Assembly: GCA_005879095.1 (NCBI GenBank) | Contig: VBLM01000029.1 | Location: 4,396-17,324, forward strand | Reading direction: 5' to 3' | Origin: Deltaproteobacteria bacterium | Lineage (GTDB): Bacteria > Myxococcota > Myxococcia > Myxococcales > 40CM-4-68-19 | Length of the DNA: 12,929 nt | Shown: piece by piece, positions 1 through 6,371 of the stretch | Layout of the letters: each line of letters opens with the position of its first letter | Position numbering within the stretch: the stretch's first letter is position 1 | Program-made: the position numbers and the translations under genes | Notes under the pieces: generated by a model | The model's input: the letters and a program-made list of their open reading frames with translations, nothing else | The model's database searches: none | What the model was told of the DNA's origin: nothing

Positions 1-1
1 C

Positions 2-664
2 AAGGAAGACGGCAGCATCGATCTGCCGGGGATCTACGACAAGGTGCGGCCGCTGACCGAGCAGGAACGCCGCTCGCTGCAGGCGCTTCCGACCGACGAT
101 GACCTTTTCCGCAAGCAGGCCGGCATGCTGCCGGGGACCAAGCTCCTCGGCGGCCGGCCGCCGTGGGAGATGAACTGGCGGCAGCCGTCGATCGCGATCA
201 ACGCCGTCCAGGCCAGCTCACGCAAGGACGCGCGCAACATCATCTGCGAGAGCGCCTGGGCGCGGCTCGGCATCCGCACCGTGCCGGACATGGACGTCGA
301 GGAAGTGCAGAGCAAATTGATCGCGGCTTTGAAAAAAGATCCGCCCTGGGGCGTGCAGGTCGAGGTCACACCCGAGAGCACCGGCGGCTGGTGGTACACC
401 GACGCGAACGCGCCTGCTTTCCGCGCCGCCCGCAAGGCGCTGCGCGACGGCTACGAAAAAGAGCCGGTCAGCATCGGCTGCGGCGGGTCGATCCCCTTCG
501 TCGACCCCTTCTCGCGCGAGCTGGGCGGCGCACCGGCGCTCCTGATCGGCGTCGAAGACCCGTACTCCAACGCGCATTCGGAAAACGAGAGCCTCCACCT
601 CGGCGACTTCTTCAAGGCGGCGCGCAGCGCGATCCGCTTCTACGCCGAGCTGGTGCGTGCCTGA
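2..664 (+). CDS. M20-family metallopeptidase, C-terminal part (5' end outside window)
   Basis: The reading frame is open from the first bases of the window, so the N-terminal catalytic half is missing; about 220 residues are visible. The piece matches the end of M20 zinc dipeptidases/deacylases: a lid/dimerisation region (roughly visible residues 50-125), a GCGGSIPFVDPF loop, then GVEDPYSNAHSENESL near the C-terminus, where the His (codon 575-577) corresponds to the late metal-binding His of the family. These enzymes are usually cytoplasmic and hydrolyse dipeptides or N-acyl amino acids; the substrate cannot be told from this part. The stop TGA (662-664) overlaps the GTG start of the histidine kinase, so the two may be translationally coupled. 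The visible part is intact. The family call is firm, the exact enzyme is not. Confidence 0.85.
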   Translation, partial: KEDGSIDLPGIYDKVRPLTEQERRSLQALPTDDDLFRKQAGMLPGTKLLGGRPPWEMNWRQPSIAINAVQASSRKDARNIICESAWARLGIRTVPDMDVEEVQSKLIAALKKDPPWGVQVEVTPESTGGWWYTDANAPAFRAARKALRDGYEKEPVSIGCGGSIPFVDPFSRELGGAPALLIGVEDPYSNAHSENESLHLGDFFKAARSAIRFYAELVRA

Positions 665-2126
665 CCTGGAGCAGATCCGCGCCACGCTGGCGCGGCTTTC
701 CGACCCCATCGCGCTGCTCGAGAGCCTCTTCGCCCGCGCGCCGGTCGGGTTCCAGATCTACGAGGCGAGCGGCAAGTCCCTGGTGGTCAACCAGGCCTTT
801 CTCGATCTCTTCGGCAGCGAGCCGCCGCCGGACTACAACGTGCTCAAGGACGAGATCGCCGCTCACAATGGCGTCCTCGGCCTCATCCAGCGCGCGTTCG
901 CCGGCGAGACGGTGACCGTCCCGCCCGTCTGGTACGATCCGCGGCAGCTGACCCAGGTGCGCATCGAGAAGGGCAACCGGGTGGCGATGTCGGCGACCTT
1001 CTTTCCGCTCTTCGCTCCCGGGGGAACGGTCTCGCACGTCGGCATCGTCTTCAAGGACCTGACGGCGGAGATGGTCCAGCGCGAGCAGCTCGAGGAGGAG
1101 CGTGAGCTGCTCTCGGCGATCATCGACCAGGTGAGTGAGGGTATTACGATGTGCGACGAGCGCGGCACACTGCGCATCGTCAACCGCGCCGCGCGCCAGC
1201 TCGGCGTCCGGGCCGGGACGCCGATGGAGAAATGGGCCACCGCGTTTCCACCGGACTGGCCGAATCCCGACCAGTTTCCCATGTCGCGCGCGCTGCGGGG
1301 CGAGACGACGCGGGCCATCATCAAGCGCGACGGGCGCGCGCTGAGCGTGGTAGCCGTGCCGCTGCGGCGCTCGGACGGTTCGCTGCGCGGCGCGGTCTCG
1401 ACCTTCCGCGACGAGACCGACCGCGTCCGCCACGAGCAGGAAGCGGAGCAGGCGGCGCACTTCCGCGAGCGCTTCATCGGCATCCTCGGCCACGACCTGC
1501 GCACGCCGCTCACCGCCATCCTCGCCAGCGCGAGGCTGGTGCTGCGGCTGCGCGATCTGCCCGATCCGGCGCTGGCGGCGGCCGCGCGCATCACCAGCAG
1601 CGCCGAGCGGATGGGCCGGATGATCGCGGATTTACTCGACTTTACCGAGGCGCGCCTGGGCGGTACCCTGTCCATCGTGCGCAAGCCGGCCGACCTGCGC
1701 GACTGTGTGCGCTCGTGCGTCGACGAGGTGTCGGCGGCAAATCCGGGCCGTTCGATCGAAGTCACGATCGAAGGCGACACCGGGGGCGCGTTCGACTCCG
1801 ACCGCGTCGCGCAGCTGCTTTCAAACCTGCTTACCAACGCGCTCGCCTACAGCCCGCCCGACGAGCCGATCGCGGTGCGGCTGCGTGGCCTCGACGGCTC
1901 GGTCGAGATCGCGGTGGAGAACGGCGGCGCCGCGATCCCCGACGGCGAGCGCGACGGGCTTTTCGATCCCTTCCGCCGCGGCAGCTCCGCGCCCAGCCAC
2001 GCGCGCGGTCTCGGCCTCGGCCTCTTCATCGTCCAGCAGATCGCGCGAGCCCGCACGGGTTCACCCTTGCGGCCTTCTTCGCGCAGCTTGAGGCCGGCGC
2101 GCGCGGCGGCCGGGCCGACGAAATAG
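657..2126 (+). CDS. Soluble PAS-PAS sensor histidine kinase with abnormal C-terminus
   Basis: The ORF encodes 489 residues with no membrane segment, so this is probably a cytoplasmic sensor. A PAS-like domain covers about residues 20-137 and a second about 150-255. The dimerisation H-box GILGHDLRTPLTAI follows, with the phospho-acceptor His279. The ATPase domain has the N-box LLSNLLTNALAYSP (Asn394), a VENGGAAIPD G1-type box and the G2 box GLGLGLFIVQQIARA. Kinases normally continue with H-G-G and two closing strands, but here the frame turns at about 2052 into a 25-residue basic tail that is antisense to the neighbouring gene. The last 25-35 residues of the ATPase fold therefore appear to be lost. 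GTG 657 overlaps the M20 gene by 8 bases; no clear ribosome site is seen, which fits coupling. No response regulator is present in the window. Confidence 0.85.
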   Translation: MPDLEQIRATLARLSDPIALLESLFARAPVGFQIYEASGKSLVVNQAFLDLFGSEPPPDYNVLKDEIAAHNGVLGLIQRAFAGETVTVPPVWYDPRQLTQVRIEKGNRVAMSATFFPLFAPGGTVSHVGIVFKDLTAEMVQREQLEEERELLSAIIDQVSEGITMCDERGTLRIVNRAARQLGVRAGTPMEKWATAFPPDWPNPDQFPMSRALRGETTRAIIKRDGRALSVVAVPLRRSDGSLRGAVSTFRDETDRVRHEQEAEQAAHFRERFIGILGHDLRTPLTAILASARLVLRLRDLPDPALAAAARITSSAERMGRMIADLLDFTEARLGGTLSIVRKPADLRDCVRSCVDEVSAANPGRSIEVTIEGDTGGAFDSDRVAQLLSNLLTNALAYSPPDEPIAVRLRGLDGSVEIAVENGGAAIPDGERDGLFDPFRRGSSAPSHARGLGLGLFIVQQIARARTGSPLRPSSRSLRPARAAAGPTK

Positions 2127-2566
2127 ATGCTCCCTTTCACCGGCGAGCTCTTTCGATAGCGGGACTTGATCAACTCGGTGAGCTCTTTCACCGCTTTCAG
2201 GAAGCGCACCGGCTTGCCGCCCGTCCGCGCGTTGTCGCCGGAGGCTTCGGTCTCGGCCCAGAAGTATCCCGAGCGCAGCTCGCCGTCCTCGTCTGGCAGC
2301 GAGCGGGAAAAGAAGATCACCGGAGAGGCCACCTCGTCGATGGCCCAGCGGCCGCGGTCGGGGCCGCGCTTGATCGGATAGCCGCTGACGTCCCCGGCCG
2401 CGAGATAGTACGCCGGCTCCTCCAGCTCGACGGCTTCGTTGAGCGGCCGTGCCTGGTAGCCCTTCTCGCAGAGCACCGGCCACAGCTCGAGCTGCAGCCG
2501 CTCCAGCCGGCGCAACAGATCGCGCTCGTCGTCCGGCGCCATGAAGAACCGGATCTGGACCGCCAA
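1847..2566 (-). CDS. Unrecognised protein; genuine part about 2052-2566, C-terminus replaced by antisense kinase sequence
   Basis: I do not recognise the family. Starting at TTG 2566, three bases after the TerB-like gene's stop and with an AAGGAAAAG stretch upstream, the first 170 or so residues look like a real globular protein. They comprise a beta-strand start MAVQIRFFMAPDDE, a helical segment rich in Leu/Arg, a strand pair around SPVIFFSRS and SGYFWAE, a basic helix FLKAVKELTELIKSRYRK, and a final strand GSIYFVGPAAARAGLKL. From about 2050 downward the frame runs antisense through the histidine kinase and becomes an Arg/Pro/Ser-rich tail with no natural stop until 1847. The C-terminal end is therefore probably not original. 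ATG 2542 is an alternative start but would remove the first strand. It probably forms an operon with the TerB-like gene. Confidence 0.6.
   Translation of the reverse strand: MAVQIRFFMAPDDERDLLRRLERLQLELWPVLCEKGYQARPLNEAVELEEPAYYLAAGDVSGYPIKRGPDRGRWAIDEVASPVIFFSRSLPDEDGELRSGYFWAETEASGDNARTGGKPVRFLKAVKELTELIKSRYRKSSPVKGSIYFVGPAAARAGLKLREEGRKGEPVRARAICWTMKRPRPRPRAWLGAELPRRKGSKSPSRSPSGIAAPPFSTAISTEPSRPRSRTAIGSSGGL
2045..2062. other. Probable breakpoint joining two convergent genes
   Basis: Reading from the left, the histidine kinase is family-like through codon 2049-2051 (end of the G2 box) and then loses similarity. Reading from the right on the other strand, the unrecognised gene looks sensible through about 2054-2065 and then becomes antisense kinase. 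Both genes lose their natural ends within about 15 bases, as expected for a deletion that removed both 3' ends and the spacer, or for a contig mis-join. No insertion-sequence end or target duplication is visible here. Confidence 0.55.
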
Positions 2567-2569
2567 GAG

Positions 2570-3016
2570 TTACTTTTCCTTGGTGGGCGGGAACTGGCCG
2601 TGCGACTGGGCCGTCTCGAACAGGCGCGCCACTTCCTCTTCGGTGAGGTCGAACATGTCCTGCAGCGCTTTGAGGATGTTCAGCTCGGCCGGCGGGGTCT
2701 TGCCGTCGGCCACCACCACCGACGCCGCCAGCCCGAACGCCAGCTCGCGGGAGGCCTTGTCCGGGAGCCGATCGACGATCGAAGGCAGGATGTGCTCGAG
2801 GCTGTGCGCCTCGGCGACGCGCTTGGCCGCGTGCTCGATGGCCTTCTTCAGATCATCGGCGTGGATGCCGTGGAACTCGGGTCGCTCGAAGACCTGCCGG
2901 TAGATCTCCTCGACCTCGACGCGGTCGACCCGGCCGTCGGCCGCCGCCGCCAGGATCATCGTCTCGAAGAGCGCAGCCTGCTTCGTCGAGTCCTTGAAGT
3001 GGATGTGATTCGTCAT
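2570..3016 (-). CDS. TerB-like (tellurite-resistance/DjlA N-domain type) protein
   Basis: The protein has 148 residues counted from ATG 3016, chosen because GGAG lies six bases upstream; a longer reading frame exists but its extra N-terminus is not family-like. The protein is all-helical, acidic and without a signal peptide or membrane span, hence cytoplasmic. Two related segments, AAADGRVDRVEVEEI near residue 25 and VVVADGKTPPAELNIL near residue 105, form the duplicated DG-x-x-x-x-E pattern typical of TerB domains, whose acidic residues are thought to bind metal. TerB domains occur in stress-response and membrane-linked complexes and are not proof of tellurite resistance. No other ter gene is near. 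It is divergent from the M49-like lipoprotein (96-base gap) and precedes the unrecognised gene by three bases. Confidence 0.75.
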   Translation of the reverse strand: MTNHIHFKDSTKQAALFETMILAAAADGRVDRVEVEEIYRQVFERPEFHGIHADDLKKAIEHAAKRVAEAHSLEHILPSIVDRLPDKASRELAFGLAASVVVADGKTPPAELNILKALQDMFDLTEEEVARLFETAQSHGQFPPTKEK

Positions 3017-3198
3017 GCGGCGCTCCGATGGCCGCAGTCTCCCAAGCGGCGCACGGGAAGTCCACCACTCTCGGGAGTTGACGAAGTGCGCCACGCTCTG
3101 TAGCAAGCGCCGATGCGCCGGCCCGGACTGCAGCAAGTCGTGCAGGCGGGCGCCGTGGCGCTGGCGATTGTCGGCTGCCGGACTCCACCGCCGAAAAG

Positions 3199-3267
3199 CG
3201 GGGACACCCTACGCATTTCCCCGCCGCCGCAGACCCTGCCGACCGAGAAATGCGTAGGGTGTCCCCG
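3199..3267. repeat. Perfect 21-bp inverted repeat (REP/MITE-like hairpin) inside a coding region
   Basis: The arms are 3199-3219 and 3247-3267, exact reverse complements of one another, with a 27-base loop. The core is GGGGACACCCTACGCATTTC. The element lies in frame in the linker just after the lipobox Cys of the M49-like lipoprotein and is read as SGDTLRISPPP...TEKCVGCPRE, adding two Cys residues. No second copy is seen in the window. A REP or miniature-element origin is inference from the perfect arms and short loop. Confidence 0.8.
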
Positions 3268-4218
3268 AGAACCCCAGCTGAGCAACGTGATCGCGGACGT
3301 CAACGGGACCGCGGTGCTGGCGCTCGCGGCCCCGCGCTTCGCCCAGCTCGGCCGCGATCAACGCCTGCTCGCGTACTGGACCTCGCAGGCGGCCGCGGCG
3401 GGCGATCCGGTCGCGCTCGATCAGAGCTATCGGCACAACCTGCGCATCGCGCGCCTCCTCCGCGGCATCCTCTCGCGGCCGCAGGCGGTTCCGGCGGCGA
3501 TGCTGCCGCGGCTGCGCGCGTTCGCCCGCGTCGTCTGGCTCAACCACGGCCTGCACGACTACGAGACCGGCCGGAAAGAGGTGCCTGCGTTCACGCTCTC
3601 GGACCTGCGCGCGGCGGCGCTGGCGGCGCAGGCTTCCGGCGCCGATCTCGGCACCGGCTCGATCTCGCTCGAGTACGCGCTGCGCGCGCTGGAGGGGCCG
3701 CTTTTCGATCCGCGGGTCGTTCCGGTGCGCACCGCACATGCCGGCGATCTCACCGCCAGCGCGGTCAACCTCTACGCCGGCGTCACCCTGCGCGATCTGC
3801 GCGGTTTTCCCGAGCGCTATCCGCTCGATTCGCGGCTGGTCAAGGAGGACCGCGCCCTCATCGAGGAAGTGCAGCGCGTTCCCGCCGCGGCGGCCGCTCT
3901 CGACCGCGCGCTCGCGTTCGCCGCCCCGCCCCAGCGAGCGGTGCTCGAGCCGCTCTCGGAATTCCTCCGCACCGGCGAGCCCGAACCGCTGCGGACGGCA
4001 GAGCGCGCCTGGTTGGAGGCGGCCGGGCCGGTGGATTTTTTCGCTGGCTTTCTCGATCGCTCGGCCGACCCGCGCGGCCGCAAGGCGATCTTCGGCGCGA
4101 TGGTCGGCGTGGCCGATCCCGACCATACCGCCGCGCTGGCGGCGATCGCGCAGGCGATGCGCAAGCCGGTGGCGGTCGAGGCGCTGCAGCTGGCGGCCGC
4201 ATCGGGGGCGCTGCGTCC

Positions 4219-4221
4219 GGG
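4219..4221 (+). other. Likely frameshift site in the M49-like gene
   Basis: Before about 4205 the good protein is in the frame of 3113; after about 4225 it is in the frame ending at 4914. Adding one G to the GGG run at 4219-4221 would give the smooth reading GALRPGLRTTEVLALF. The exact base is inferred; any one-base loss between roughly 4204 and 4232 would fit. Confidence 0.55.
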
Positions 4222-4921
4222 CTGCGAACCACCGAAGTGCTCGCGCTCTTCGCCGACCCGGCGGTGGCGGCCGACTTGCGCCGCTGCGCTCCGGCGCTTC
4301 GCTTTTCCTTCCTCGCGCTGCGCGAGATGTCGCGCGGACCGCAGGACGCGGTCGCTCTCGAAGAGACTCGCGCCGACGTGAGCGCCCACGTACTGGCCGC
4401 CGATCCGGCATTGACCGACATCCTCACCAGGCGCTGTCAGCAGCTGTGGCCGCAGTTCGCCGCCGCTACGTGGCTCGGCTCGGTCGCCGCCGTTCCCGAG
4501 GGCGATCGCGTCGAGGACGAACGGCAGCGCGCGATCCAGCTGCAGATCTGGTGGTTCACCGGCAAGGGCGCGCTTGCCGAGCGGCACGCGAAGGGGCGGC
4601 GCTATCTCGCGGTGCCCGACGCGGCCCGGTTCCACCAGGCCGCCTCCGAGCTGCTAGTGTTGGTCGACGAGATCGGCCGCCTCGGCGACACCGCGCGCGC
4701 CGCCGACCTGCTCGAGCGGCACGCCAGCCGCGTCGATACGCAGTGGCGCGACGAGGTGATCGATCGCCTGCGCGCCGCCGGCCTCCCGCGCCGGGTAGCC
4801 GTGATTCCGCCGCAGATCCGCGGCGTGGTCGCAGAGGGAAAAATCGTCGACGCCGAAGCAGTCCCGGTCGACGACCTCGACGCTGAAATCCTGCGCACCT
4901 GGGCAAGTCTGTAAAGGCTTC

Positions 4922-5013
4922 AAGCGCACCGCGGAGACGCGGAGAGCGCGGAGGTTGTTTTCAAAAAAAAACTCCGCGAATCTCTGCGTTCTCCGCGGCT
5001 CCGCGGTGCGCTT
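4922..5013. repeat. Long imperfect inverted repeat between convergent genes
   Basis: The outer arms AAGCGCACCGCGGAG (4922-4936) and its reverse complement (4999-5013) match over 15 bases. Inside them, runs of an 8-base GCGGAG-type unit on the left (to about 4954) pair imperfectly with CTCCGCG-type units on the right (from about 4972). The centre holds a nine-base A run (4963-4971). It fills the gap between the stops of the M49-like gene (4914) and the PP2C gene (5018), so it may end transcription from both sides. Its shape also suits a dispersed REP-like element. Confidence 0.7.
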
Positions 5014-5017
5014 TTGC

Positions 5018-5800
5018 TTACGCCGCGACCCGGACCAGAGCGACGGTGATGTTGTCGATGCCGCCGTTCGCGTTGGCCTCGTCGACGAGCTGCTGGCAGG
5101 CCTTCTGCAGCTCGCTCTCCTTGCTCAGGATCTCGGCGATCCGCTCGTCGGTCACCATGCCGGTGAGCCCGTCGCAGCAGACCAGGCAGACGTCGCCGGT
5201 CTCGAGGTCCCACGCGCTCACGTCCACTTCCGTCTGGTCGGCCATCCCCAGCGCGCGGGTGATCACGTTCTTGTGCTGGAAGTTGGCGATCTCCTCGTCG
5301 GAGAGCCGGCCGGTCTTGATCAACTCGTTCAAGAGCGAGTGATCGCTGGTGGTCGGGTGCAGCTCGCCGCGACGCCAGAGGTAGCCGCGGCTGTCGCCCA
5401 CCCAGCCGAACCAGGCCTTCTTCTCGCGCACCAGGCAGGCGACGTACGTGGTGCCCATGCCGCGCTTGCCCGCGTTCATCGCGTCGGCGCCCGCTGACTC
5501 GCGGATGCGCTGGTTGGCCCACTGGGCGGCGACCGAGAGGAGATTCGTCCCTTCGTCCTTCTGCCGGTCGTAGCGGAACGGCCAGGTCGCGTCCGGATCG
5601 TTGGCGATGTCGAAGAACTTCTTCACCGTCTCCACGCCGATGCCGGAAGCGACTTCGCCCGCTTCGTGGCCGCCCATCCCGTCGCAGACGACCGCGAGAT
5701 GGTGCTCAGGGAGCACGAGAAGCGAGTCTTCGTTGTGGTCGCGCTTGCGCCCGACGTCGGTGGCCCCTGCGAACTCGAAACCCATTTGCCGAGCATACAC
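5018..5800 (-). CDS. PP2C-family (PPM) serine/threonine protein phosphatase
   Basis: The protein has 260 residues, normal for stand-alone bacterial PP2C enzymes (PrpC/Stp type), with no signal or membrane span, so it acts in the cytoplasm. It removes phosphate from Ser/Thr of proteins using two metal ions. All the motifs are present: RDHNED (Asp21-Asp25), VVCDGMGGHEAGEVAS (Asp40), GMGTTYVA, GWVGDSRGYL, TSDHSLLNELIKTG, NVITRALGM, LVCCDGLTGMV (Asp210) and GGIDNITVALV (Asp249). It therefore looks active. GTG 5800 has AGAGGAG about ten bases upstream; ATG 5785 (MGFEFAG) is an alternative start that keeps every motif. No Ser/Thr kinase is adjacent, so the target is unknown. It is divergent from the 5892 operon. 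Confidence 0.93.
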   Translation of the reverse strand: MYARQMGFEFAGATDVGRKRDHNEDSLLVLPEHHLAVVCDGMGGHEAGEVASGIGVETVKKFFDIANDPDATWPFRYDRQKDEGTNLLSVAAQWANQRIRESAGADAMNAGKRGMGTTYVACLVREKKAWFGWVGDSRGYLWRRGELHPTTSDHSLLNELIKTGRLSDEEIANFQHKNVITRALGMADQTEVDVSAWDLETGDVCLVCCDGLTGMVTDERIAEILSKESELQKACQQLVDEANANGGIDNITVALVRVAA

Positions 5801-5891
5801 CAGGGGACCGCTCCTCTACGTCCAGGGGACACGGCGCGTTGCGGCAATCACGTACGATCCCTAGGTTTTTTTGGTCCGAGAGGAGGACTCC
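5801..5891. promoter_or_regulatory. Divergent intergenic region, presumed promoters for the PP2C gene and the 5892 operon
   Basis: This 91-base gap separates two divergent starts, so promoters for both are expected here. I see no convincing -35/-10 pair. Visible features are a T7 run at 5866-5872, a strong AGGAGG ribosome site at 5881-5886 for the rightward gene, and a short direct repeat CCAGGGGAC (5800-5808 and 5822-5830). Confidence 0.35.
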
Positions 5892-6371
5892 GTGAGCAGG
5901 CAGACAGGCAAGGGAAGCCACCGCCGCAAGGAAGCCGCCCTCGAGCGCAAGGCGACGCAGCGCCACCAGTTCATCGGCGAGGCCGAGACCGAGCGGGCGG
6001 AAGCCGAGTTTCGCAAACACGAGCGGCTCGAGTCGGAAGAAAGCGCCGAGACGATCCGCGAGATGGCGCGCGAGCTGGAGAAGGCCGCCGGCCTCCGCAC
6101 CGATGGCGCGATGGGACCGGAGATCCCCTTCCGCATCCCCCGCTCGATCGAAGAGGGCAAGCGGCTCATTCGCGAGGCGCCGGAAGCGATGCGCGAGAAG
6201 GCCCGCGAGCGGCTGGAGAAGCTGCCCGAGCCGGCGCGCAAGGTCATCGACCTCGCCGGGACGCTCGCGGGACTGGCGATGGTGCCGGTGCGGCTCGGCT
6301 ATGGCATCGCGCGCGACCTGTTGCGCGTGCCAATGGAAATGTTCCGGCTCCTGCGGCAGCGGGAGGTCTAG
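5892..6371 (+). CDS. Small charged protein with C-terminal hydrophobic/amphipathic segment, function unknown
   Basis: The protein has 159 residues counted from GTG 5892, chosen because AGGAGG (5881-5886) is five bases upstream; the frame is open further back but lacks such a site. I do not recognise a family. The N-terminal half (about residues 1-75) is very rich in Lys, Arg and Glu and should form long helices, probably a coiled coil. The middle has PEIPFRIPRSIEEGKRLI. The C-terminal 45 residues contain a weakly hydrophobic stretch, VIDLAGTLAGLAMVPVRLGY, followed by a basic amphipathic helix, which could lie on or enter the membrane. Its stop directly abuts the TTG start of the phosphodiesterase, so the two are almost surely co-transcribed and may act together. 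Confidence 0.75.
   Translation: MSRQTGKGSHRRKEAALERKATQRHQFIGEAETERAEAEFRKHERLESEESAETIREMARELEKAAGLRTDGAMGPEIPFRIPRSIEEGKRLIREAPEAMREKARERLEKLPEPARKVIDLAGTLAGLAMVPVRLGYGIARDLLRVPMEMFRLLRQREV

Larger units (their letters stand above)
3113..4914 (+). pseudogene. M49 (dipeptidyl-peptidase III)-like lipoprotein, frameshifted, zinc motif degenerate
   Basis: ATG 3113 opens a lipoprotein signal with the lipobox AIVGC (Cys22), so the product should sit in the envelope. The body resembles bacterial M49 peptidases: VVWLNHGLHDYETGRK (residues about 140-155), VDFFAGFLDRSADPRGRK (from about 307) and ALEETRADVSAHVLAADP near residue 415, matching the family's EExRAD/E zinc-ligand motif. The frame that starts at 3113 stops at 4381, and the good frame continues one register away to 4914; adding one base near 4219-4221 gives a continuous protein of about 600 residues. 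The family's HEXXGH motif is not seen: its place holds LALREMSRG (Arg404-Glu405), so both zinc His residues seem lost. It may be an inactive relative, and it is also interrupted in this sequence. A perfect inverted repeat lies in its N-terminal linker. Confidence 0.7.

Noticed and set aside
2570..3016. Tellurite-resistance island
   Set aside because: Only one TerB-like domain is present; there is no TerC, TerD, TerZ or related gene in the window. TerB domains are common alone.
1151..3103. Long (+) frame of 650 codons
   Set aside because: It runs through the histidine kinase in another register and then antisense to two (-) genes; it is Arg/Ala-rich with no motif. It is a shadow caused by high GC. 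Only the short stretch near 2050 (SPHGFTL) was weighed as a possible kinase frameshift, but what follows is not kinase-like.
3209..4411. Long (-) frame of 400 codons
   Set aside because: It is antisense to the M49-like gene, has no motif and is extremely Arg-rich.
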